Under the pieces are notes generated by a model. The model searched no databases. It worked only from the letters and a program-made list of their open reading frames with translations, and had not been told where the DNA came from. 64,000 bases of DNA from Lutjanus erythropterus (Eukaryota; Chordata; Actinopteri; Lutjaniformes; Lutjanidae): positions 21,624,424 through 21,688,423 of the forward strand of contig CM034599.1 in assembly GCA_020091685.1 (NCBI GenBank), given 5' to 3'. Made by a program: the position numbers and the translations under genes. This document shows, piece after piece, positions 56,176 through 64,000 of this stretch (its first letter is position 1; each line of letters begins with the position of its first letter).

Positions 56176-56785
56176 GGACTGTTATCATCTGGAATCTATA
56201 GAGAATGGATGCGCAGCATGAAGAGGCTATAATCACATCCATCAACAACACTGTCTATTAAAGCCTGTTCATCTTCTACTCTGCCTTCTTCTCTCTGTCT
56301 CTCTAAACCACCAGCCGTGGTCAATTCACCAGCACACTAAATAGAAGATCTTTGTAAAGATGATGACTGTAATATCAATAGTTTTGGAAAGGAACGAGAA
56401 CAAAGGCTGTACATCTGGTTCCCTGTGCTCTTGGACTACATCATCATCCTCTTTCTCGTCTTCTCAGGTGAATGTTCAACTTATTGCCATTCACTCTTTT
56501 ATAGACAAAGATGGAAACAAACAGAAAAGGCGACAAAACCTCCACGGTAGTGTTTGGTACTCTTTAAAGTGGGGAAAAAGTCATGATTTCTTTTTTTATT
56601 TGTGTAACTTCTATAATGTTTGCACATAAGAATAGAACAAAATATAACTATATTGTCCACCCAACTGGAAAATTGAGTCTTGGGACTCAAACACACACAA
56701 ATCACATCTAATACTCTATGTAATTATATACAGTATACCAAGTTTCAAAAAAGAAGTATCTGCTAAAAAGTATCCAGATTAATTT
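56176..56785. other. Non-coding stretch, one AG|GT junction
   Basis: No gene recognised. CTTTCTCGTCTTCTCAG|GTGAAT at 56451-56473 is a strong pyrimidine tract with an AG directly joined to a donor-like word. The 89-codon frame at 56360 spans it and has no domain. Confidence 0.45.
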
Positions 56786-57056
56786 AACAAAATCAAAAAT
56801 ATATATTTCCCCCCTTACTTGTAGCACTATTTATTTATTGTTTTGGAGATATCAGCCGGAGAGATGTCTGCCTTCTTGTGAATATAATGGAATTACGTGG
56901 CAATCAGCTTGTGGTGCACCAAAGCACCAACAAGAAATACATTCAGAAAACTCAGCAGCTGTGTTTCTTTCCATAAATCACGACACAGCTACTCAAGGTA
57001 ATCCACAGACCTTGTTTTGGGCGGTTTTATGAGGGACTACTTTCTTTCTTTGGTAC
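56786..57056 (+). mobile_element. Percomorph repeat family Q, longer copy
   Basis: CTTACTTGTAGCACTATTTA, TTTTGGAGATATCAGCCGGA, GAGATGTCTGCCTTCTTGTG, AATATAATGGAATTACGTGG, GTGGTGCACCAAAGCACCAA, GTTTCTTTCCATAAATCACG, ACTCAAGGTAATCCACAGAC, CTTGTTTTGGGCGGTTTTAT and GGGACTACTTTCTTTCTTTG. It joins in one strand the parts seen split and inverted at 15164-15995, and so confirms the family order. Confidence 0.75.
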
Positions 57057-58565
57057 AAAGAAAATAGCTCAGTATAAATCTGTAATATTATACAATACAC
57101 AAAATTGGAGGGAAAATTATCATCTTTATCATTCTGAGGTTAAAAAAAGAAGTTTTTATAGTAGCAGACTAAAGTTATTTTTACCAAGATTTTATGTCCT
57201 CTGGCTGACTTTAAAAAACTTTTTATGTCTGATACAGTGCAATGTAAGTGGATGCTGGGCAGTAAAACTGTGTTTCTTTTCATATTAATGGTTCAGAAGA
57301 TATTTCCAGTAAGACATAATAAAGAACAGAATGTGGAAGAAGTACACATTTTTTGTTGATTTTTCCCCAGAATCTAAGTAGGAGGGTAATAAATATGATT
57401 ATTATACATAATTAAAAAGTGTGAAATTAGTTTTTGTGACACAAATCATTAAAAATAACAATAATAATTACAATGATAATAATAATGATAATTGTCCTCT
57501 TGTTAAAGATCAAAATTAACTGATAACTTTAAAAAAACATTTCAATGAGCCCTACTTATACTGTACTTCTTATTCAGCATTATATATAAAAGCATTTAAA
57601 CTGCCCTGGTCCCCCCTCTGCCCTCTGTCTCCTCACCCAGTCTCCTCTGTCCTCCTCTTGCCTAAGCTCTGTCTGCGTAGCCAGTGATAAGCCACTGGAG
57701 CGTCGCCTGGTTGAGACTGCTTCAACAAATTCACTTTGCTATCAAGCTAATAGGATTTTGTTTCTTCAGCCCATGTTAAAGATGGCATCTTTGGACATGA
57801 GGCGACAGAGATGAGGTTCGCTGCTGAAGAGGCGTTCCAAGAGAAGACAGCAACTTCAAGGGGGTTAATCCACGCTTCTCTCTCGCTTTCTTTCCCCCCC
57901 GTCTCGTCAACCCCCCCCCGCTCCTCCTCCTTCTCCTTGTCCTTCTCCTGCAATCTCTCCCCCTTTTCTATAGCATGAAAATCTCCTCACTTTTTCTTGG
58001 CGTGGGATCAAACATCGCGTTCCATTGGGAGATTCATTTAGGATTCTGGCTTTTTCGAGGGGCGTTTGGGCCAATGAGCTTGCGAGCCAAGCAACATCTG
58101 TTTTCATGAATACCTAATGGGTGTGTGTCACCAGAGTCAAACGCCTGCTCTGAGAGACGCTCCCACTGTTATTACCATCATGGTTATTTAGCCACCAGTT
58201 TCTCATTAGGATCTTCCTCTCCTCTGTCCCCATGGAGGGAACAATTGGATTAGCAGCTAGTTTTTACACTATATGTTTAAGCCCTCTGCCTATACTACCG
58301 TTCTTTTTTTATTTATTTGTAGTGTCCCTTGTGTCCTTACTTGGTAATGTGTGAGACTTTAATACTATGATAACACCATCAAGGGAATAAGAAGGCATTA
58401 TGTGCTGTTAATCAAACAGGACAATACAGTGATAATATCCACTAGGAGAAGGTGTTGGGGTATAGAAATGAGATGAGAGAAATGCTAGGAGGGCTTTCAT
58501 TAAACCGTATTGTTACAGAAACTGTTAGCAAGTTAGTGTTTTGTGTAATGATAGTTTCCTAGACA
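57057..58565. other. Non-coding stretch, C-rich segment
   Basis: No gene recognised. 57440-57495 is an AATAAT/GATAAT-rich run. 57600-57660 and 57885-57970 are C/T-rich. 58130-58260 is a moderately GC, TAAT-bearing island that looks less decayed than its surroundings. Confidence 0.45.
57894..57919 (-). repeat. Paired C7/C9 runs, potential G-quadruplex on minus strand
   Basis: C7 (57894-57900), spacer GTCTCGTCAA, C9 (57911-57919), followed by CTCCTCCTCC. On the minus strand the two G runs could each supply two or more G triplets. Confidence 0.6.
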
Positions 58566-59107
58566 GTAGGGCATGACATGATATTATATTGATTCTTTGG
58601 ATAATGATACAATATTTCCTGATGTCACAAAGTCTTCCAGGATTTGATTTCGATTTGAGTCAGTTCAGGGCCCTTTGATCAATATGAGATGATTTACTAT
58701 GCCCGTTTAACGCAGTCAGTTACACAAGAAGCTCTTTTCTGCTTTTGGCCATAAAAGCAAAAAATAACGTGTGTATAATTCTAAATGATTTATTACCAGT
58801 TAACTGTAGTAAAGCTGACTTTAAATTGACAGTAACCAGTGAGTAAAATGCCATGTCAGGCTTGCAAATTTGGCAACTTGGCAGCAAAATGGGAGAAAAT
58901 TCTGTTTTCAGACTGTCAAAAATGGAGATTTCCCGCTTTGCTCCATTAATCATAGTAAACTGAATATCTTTGGGTTTTAGACTGACAAAATATTTAAACA
59001 TTTACATTACTGACATTTAAATATAGCACCTTGGACTGTGGTGATAGACACAGACACAGAGACACAGATTATTTATGATTTTCTGACTTATAGACGTTGC
59101 ATCCCTG
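58566..59107. mobile_element. hAT-like MITE, decayed
   Basis: Begins GTAGGGCATGACATGATATT and ATATTGATTCTTTGGATAAT; the right end reverse-complements to CCAGGGATGCAACGTCTATA. The inner phrases ATCATAGTAAACTGAATATC, TTTGGGTTTTAGACTGACAA and TTATTTATGATTTTCTGACT match the family nested at 42942, and CAGTTACACAAGAAGCTCTT plus GTAAAATGCCATGTCAGGCT are also familiar from fish. No open frame. Target duplication not seen. Confidence 0.6.
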
Positions 59108-61124
59108 GATTAAACACAATAATAAACTTTAGTCCTTGTTATTTGATAACTGCTAGTAAATAAAACAATTTATAAAGGGGCAAGTAAAAAGCAAGTTGAT
59201 TTCTGACCCACTTGCCCAACCAGGAAAGTGGAAAAAGTGTCTAGAAGCAAATCTTTGAATTTCCTTTACCCATTCTGTAAAATGTTCAATTTCTACCGTT
59301 CACTCATTTTCCCGTGGAGACAGTGGCAGACAGGGGTCACAGTCAGGTCGATGTAGGGTCTCCAGACATCGCGTCAGTGGTCAGGAGTCAGAGATGGTTG
59401 GTGCAGGGGTGAGAAGCAGCCCCAAGTTCATTCAAGCCGTAAACATTAGAGTTTTCATTCCATTTGAAAGAGAATTTTTAAACCTTGAATACACGCAGAT
59501 TTTGCCCAAAAGTTGCACATTGATTCATCTTTTCGAGTTGATTTTCTGTCCTGTGCTGTGACCTCATCCTGGCATCGTTTGAAGCTCTGTTTTCCTGGAA
59601 CAACATTTTCCAACTTAGCAATTGTATGCAGCACTCTATGTGTATGCATGTGTGGTATTGTGGTATTGATGATTGTTATACGAGACATGTTGAACTAGTT
59701 TCATGGACGACCTAACGTCTCGTAAAGTGATGAGACAGAGTGTGACGATGTGATCTGGCATAGCTGTGGTCGTAATGCGGTTGTCGCGCTCCATCCTCTC
59801 TTTCCTTTCACACTCCTCCTTCTCCCCTTTTTTTGTGTTTTTTTTCTGTTCTGGTTTGCTTTCTTTTGCTCTTTGTGTACATTCTGCCCATGTGTTTTTT
59901 GTGAAGTACACTTTTAGTCAAGGGTTTCATTCTCAGGAGGGAAAGCTAAAGTTTTGTAACTTTTGAGGAAAAGCAGTGTACATCCTCAGTGATGGAAGCT
60001 ACAGTGTGTGCAGAGGTAAATAAAGGATGACTGAAGCCACACTGGAAAGCACACATTTTCTCCATCGATCAGCAACCCTGTCCAGCTCGGTATCTACTGT
60101 GCCTGCTCTCCCCGAGTCTTTAGAACAGTGTGAGTCCATTGATTAGGCTTTGTCATCCTGGTGTGTGTGCTGGTAAACCAGCGATCTTAATGAAGCCGAG
60201 TCCATCCAGCCGAGCTGCAGGAGCGGCGAGCAGCAGCACCAAAAATGCAACAGCTCATTCGTTCCCAACAGGAGCCGACATACGAGGCAAATTCAGCGTA
60301 ATTAAAGCCAGCCTGTGTAATTGAAGTATTCCTCTCTCTATCATGGTAGCAGGGAAATTACACGCTGCAATATGACTTGTTGGGCCATTGTACAGAATTT
60401 GTTGTGGTATAATTCAGCGGCCTCCCACCCTCCTCCCATCCTCACTTCCTCCTGTCCTCCCCCGTTCTGTCTTCATCCCCCTTCTCCCTTTCTCTTCATA
60501 TCCATTAGCCTAATGAACACCCTCCAATTTCCTGCCACCGGGACAAACATGGTTCACAGTATTGTTCTCTTCCCTTTTCTCTGCATTTATGTGTGTCTAA
60601 GTGGCATATACAACACACACACTCCTGCATGTTTGCATGTGCGTTTGACAGAGAGAGCAGGCAGGAGAGAACGCGTTTGGTAAGCTCTCATTAAAATAGA
60701 TGGCGGTAATCAAAGTGCAGAGCAATTAGCCATGGCTGAGTGGGCGGAGGGTGTACACTGTGTGTTACCGTGTGCCACTGTGTCAGGTCTATTGGTAAAC
60801 ATCATGATAGTTCACCTCGCTCCGCATGCGGACGCGGAGCAGAAGAGTTACGATATGCAGCCCTGAGGGGCACGCTCACCTCAATTTATCACAGTCAGAC
60901 TGGCTGTTTTCTTTAGTGCCTGAAACAAGATTCTCTTATTAGCTGTTAGTTATTGGTTGTATTATCTGCTCTGGAGAAATCACATTTAATCAGAGTGAAA
61001 TATTATAGCATTTTTTCCCCCAGATTACAGAGAAATAGGGGTCTGTTTCAGTGTCCTTACAAAAAACAAAAAGCAAAAAACATTTTCTTATCTACCTATT
61101 TTTGTTAATAATTGAGTCCTGAAA
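59108..61124. other. Non-coding stretch, possible conserved island
   Basis: No gene recognised. 60130-60330 is slightly GC-rich with TTGATTAGG, CTTAATGAAG, GCGTAATTAAAGCC and GTGTAATTGAAG, and 60685-60735 has CTCATTAAAATAGATGGCGG and GAGCAATTAGCCATGG. These resemble fish developmental non-coding elements. 60415-60505 is C/T-rich. Confidence 0.4.
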
Positions 61125-61321
61125 AAATTTAAAGATCTGCCAGTGATCAACTTCTTTCATTTTTTTTTTTTTTTTAAATAGTGTCTTAGTCCTAACATTT
61201 TTAAAAGGAATATCTCTGCAGCCAATATCTTTAAAAGTCTACAACTCACACACATAATGGAGATGAATGAGATTGATAGCACTACAGGTCAGAGGATTCT
61301 GGGGTAAACTGTCCCTTTAAG
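61125..61321 (-). mobile_element. Percomorph repeat family Q, minus-strand variant
   Basis: Minus strand begins CTTAAAGGGACAGTTTACCC, then CTGTAGTGCTATCAATC, GTGTGAGTTGTAGACTTTTA and AAGATATTGGCTGCAGAGAT, which parallels CTGTTCACCC, CTGTAGTGCTATTTATC and TTTTGGAGATATCAGCC of the copies at 15164 and 56786. The outer tip is interrupted by the hAT-like element at 61322. Poly-T at 61160-61175 lies within. Confidence 0.55.
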
Positions 61322-61618
61322 TGGTTCCCAAAAGACCCAAAAGAGAAATTTTGTCTCTCTCCAGGACCAAAACTTACAAAGATACATCAAGAATTGCCAT
61401 AGCATCTACATTTATAAACTGATAAAGAACACAATAAAGCATGAATTTAAAATGTATATAGAATATATGTGTTTCGTTATAAAGGTTTTGTTGTCCAGGT
61501 TCCCTGTCAGTATTTGAGGAAATGTGGTATGAATTGTTCACTGCCAGTAGGTGATAATGTCAATAAAAACTGTTCCGTGGTCCATTTTGGATCCCAACCT
61601 TAAGTTTGGGAAACACTG
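61322..61618. mobile_element. hAT-like MITE (TGGTTCCCAAA ends)
   Basis: Left tip TGGTTCCCAAAAGACCC; the right tip reverse-complements to CAGTGTTTCCCAAACTTAAG. It is flanked by CTTTAAG on both sides (61315-61321 and 61619-61625), with the eighth base mismatched. CAGTGGTTCCCAAA ends and 8-bp duplications are typical of hAT elements. The left tip lacks the first three bases. It inserted at the tip of a family Q copy. Confidence 0.7.
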
Positions 61619-62801
61619 CTTTAAGAGCATACTGCATCTGGGCCTTGTGGTTAACATGCATACCATCTGATCACATTGTCTGCATTGTTTCCAGCTGGAG
61701 ATGTTTGTTGCATGTCACATCCCTTTCTCATGTCCCATTTTTCCTGTCTGTAACTTTCCTGTCACTGCCTACTAAAGGCCGATGCCAAAGAGTTACAAAA
61801 GCAGGAAATACTTGATTAAGTTGATTTTGATTGGGGAAAAGGTTAAAATATTCATAAGAACATTATTTCATGGGGAAACCAATATAGAGGTCATCGTTTG
61901 TGTGATTTTATTAGGCTAAGTGTGCTTCGATTGATCTGATCTGCAGCTAGTCACTATTGGCTGATATTCATTCTCAATAATTTGACTGGTGGTCACTACA
62001 AAGGCTGATCAGAAGAGCTGACCAGTTGATGAAGCGTCAGGGTCCAAAGTTAATATTTGCGAATGGCAAGTGTCAAATGCTTGTAGATTTTCTGCTTGGT
62101 GCTGATAGGGACTTCATGATGCATTCAAGTGCGCAGTGTAAACTCAGAAATCTTTACTCGAATGGCCATAAAGGTTGTTTGAAACTGGAAAAGTTTCTTC
62201 TTCTTTTTTTTGCTTGCTGAAATACATTTGCATATATCCATCATGAATGTCTTGTTCTTTCACTACAGACGTTTTAATAATTTGATACTAAAATCATAAC
62301 AATATCCCATTAATCTCTACATTGGCAAATTTTGAAAATCATATCAAGAATCTTACCAAATTATTATCAGCAAACTCAGCCATCCAACATTTTTTTTTAC
62401 AATAGCTCCCTGAATACCTCTGGGTTCATTTTCCAGTTGTTTTATACTTATACTCAATGTACCAATAAGGCTACACAATAAATAGAGAGCTTTGAATAGA
62501 CCTCATGATCAGTGATCGATAACGTCCAAGTCATCACTAAGGAGTAGCCTTAGTTTTTACTGTGTCCTGTAAATTGTAACTTTTCTGTAAAAATAAAAAA
62601 AATACCTACTTGCCTAAAATAGTGTACTGCGAGGTTTTCTGCACTTTTTCTACCTGACTGCATGTTTCAGAAATACAAGAGGCACCAAGAAAGCAGATGC
62701 GTCCATTTCTTTTATTCCCCACAGTGACATCTATCATGGGCAACCATCTCTAACCTAACTGTTCGTCTCACATGGGCAGAGCTCCACTAACCTTCTCTTC
62801 T

Positions 62802-62832
62802 GCACACACACTCACTCACACACACACTCTCA
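62802..62832 (+). repeat. (CA)n microsatellite, imperfect
   Basis: CACACACACTCACTCACACA and following. ACTC interruptions break the run. Confidence 0.85.
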
Positions 62833-63001
62833 CAGGGGCACAAACACCACTGTGTCAACTCAGACCTGAGGCTGTAAGTGTTATCGCCATCTGCCACAGG
62901 GCAGTGCTCATCTTCTCCTGAGTTATTTATTGTGTTATGGCTGCAGTGGGCTGACCATGGAGGTAGATATGGGCATGGCAGTGCTTTACCGAACTCACTT
63001 G

Positions 63002-63020
63002 TTCATTTACAGGTGAGTAT
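63002..63020 (+). other. Candidate recursive splice site (AG|GTGAGT)
   Basis: TTCATTTACAG joined directly to GTGAGTATC, both near consensus, junction 63012/63013. The pyrimidine tract before it is short. Of the AG|GT junctions noted it has the best donor. Confidence 0.18.
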
Positions 63021-63695
63021 CTCACTTGCATGCCCTCGGGGGAGAAACTGCTGAGGTGCACCAGAGGTAGGAACTGCAGAGGCAGACTGAAGAGCTATCA
63101 GAAATCCATGTTGCGTGAGCGATGTCGGGTCGGTTTAGTTTTCGCTGGCGAGTGAGAAGCTGCTTCAAAATGCTGTTTGTGCATGTGCATCACGGAGGCC
63201 CGCCAGCGTTGGCAAGGCAACAGGCTGTCCATTTGGATGAGCTTGAAGTGAGTAACTGCCACTTAACCTCACAAAGTGCTTAGCTGGCTTTTCCCTCTGG
63301 TTTTTGATGGACAAATTTTCTGGTTTGTGAGTGACACTTGATTTTTGGAGAAGTTGAATTTGTTGATGTTGAATCTAATAGCAGCCACGAATTTACTGGG
63401 GCTGCCCCCTGAAACTCGAAAGATTTGAATCATCATTCACAGACCCTTTAGTCGACTGAGATGCTTCCAGTCGAGCTGTTGTTTTTGTTTCCCTTTGTCA
63501 GTCAGTGTGCATCGCAATAATGGGATAAAACAGACAAATGCACAGAGATAACATTTCAGCGAGGAATTACGACATAACTACGGCATAACAGGCTGTAAAC
63601 TTTACAATTGTTATGGAAGCAGAGAAGAGTGACAGTGGAGTGTAGAGGGCAGGTGTTGTTTGCTTGTTTGCTTTTGTTGTTTTTGCCACTGACAG

Positions 63696-63710
63696 CCTCA
63701 AATTATTCTT
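63696..63710 (+). other. Candidate 15-base microexon
   Basis: Preceded by TTGTTTTTGCCACTGACAG within a 40-base T-rich tract and followed by GTAAGTGT, a near-perfect donor. The enclosed CCTCAAATTATTCTT is 15 bases, a multiple of three, and open in two frames. Neural microexons of 3-27 bases have this form. No neighbouring exon is identified. Confidence 0.18.
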
Positions 63711-63854
63711 GTAAGTGTCTGACATTATGGAAATGACTGCTACAGTAAGACACCTTTTTTAAAAAGTAAGATATGTTTTGTTTATCCAGAAACAGCTGTT
63801 TCATTGCTCTCGCCAGGCTCAATTCGCAAAACTGTCATGATAAGAACACCATCA

Positions 63855-64000
63855 GCTTCATTCAAACTAGACAGAAACAAAATAAATCTCACCGAAAATG
63901 TCTGGTTTTGTTGAAGTAAACCCTTAATTTTACATCGTGAAGGAGCACGGAGCGTGCAGGGCAGGTGACGCCTGACAGCCGTCAGTCTGTTTTCGCAGCA
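63855..64000 (+). repeat. Repeat family R, left part, runs off window end
   Basis: TTCATTCAAACTAGACAGAA and AATAAATCTCACCGAAAATG parallel 49806-49856. Similarity fades after about 63915. Confidence 0.45.

Larger units (their letters stand above)
61626..63854. other. Non-coding stretch with splice-like junctions
   Basis: No gene recognised. (CA)n at 62802-62832. TTCATTTACAG|GTGAGTAT at 63002-63020 and a possible 15-base microexon at 63696 are listed separately. Confidence 0.45.

Noticed and set aside
1-64000. LTR retroelements, endogenous retroviruses, Polintons and toxin genes
   Set aside because: I looked for paired long direct repeats with TG...CA ends, primer-binding sites, and gag, protease, integrase, capsid or envelope-like frames, and saw none.
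1-64000. Known vertebrate microRNA seeds and hairpins
   Set aside because: A read-through for common mature sequences (let-7, miR-1, miR-26, miR-30, miR-99/100, miR-125, miR-133) found none.

Overview
This window looks like nuclear DNA from a ray-finned fish, most likely a spiny-rayed (percomorph) teleost. The reasons are an AT-leaning base composition, many short CA, GT and pyrimidine tracts, and a dense scatter of interspersed repeats whose wording I recognise from teleost genomes. These include Tc1-like transposons, hAT-type non-autonomous elements starting TAGGGCTG, long-TIR MITEs and decayed LINE pieces. Family assignments rest on recall of repeat sequences and on termini visible in the window. 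No library search was run.

I find no complete protein-coding gene, no rRNA or tRNA gene, no CRISPR array, and no bacterial-style operon. I also see no LTR retroelement, endogenous retrovirus or Polinton. The open reading frames of 60 to 170 codons lack domains and mostly run through GT/CA-rich or pyrimidine-rich DNA. The exceptions are pieces of transposase (7642-8010, 52497-52600) and of LINE reverse transcriptase (54347-54730, 28887-29099). The stretch is therefore most simply a large intron or a gene desert. A few exon-like or splice-like signals (811-914, 53704-53753, 63696-63710, and AG|GT junctions at 18445, 56467 and 63012) are listed as weak candidates only.

Layout. 1-5.6 kb: mostly featureless DNA with one minus-strand repeat copy at 3.4-3.6 kb. 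5.7-8.3 kb: a TIR MITE and a decayed Tc1 copy. 9.7-12.9 kb: a tRNA-reader-like repeat and a MITE of about 1 kb with arms over 130 bp. 13.8-19.7 kb: a LINE-like tail, a MITE flanked by two opposed pieces of one repeat family, a clean TTAA-flanked MITE, and a Harbinger-like AT-rich element. 22.2-31.2 kb: a SINE-like repeat, a short CACT...AGTG MITE, LINE tails and remnants, and low-complexity tracts. 32.6-43.5 kb: two pieces of another fish repeat and three hAT or TIR elements, one nested inside another. 44.2-45.1 kb: a 923-bp CACT...AGTG element carrying a 56-bp tandem array. 45.1-52.1 kb: sparse, with one unclassified repeat and a pentanucleotide array. 52.1-52.8 kb: a second Tc1 copy with exact ends. 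54.1-55.2 kb: a composite of a CGATAT-type MITE and a LINE piece. 55.8-64 kb: a purine tract, a G-run cluster, further hAT-like copies and a hAT inserted at the tip of another repeat.

The window does not show genes working together. What it records is layered transposition. The best-supported structures are those with both ends and target-site duplications visible: 17303-17754, 39984-40417, 52097-52801 and 61322-61618. I did not find a convincing new biological system. The most unusual object is the hairpin-bearing tandem array inside the CACT...AGTG element.
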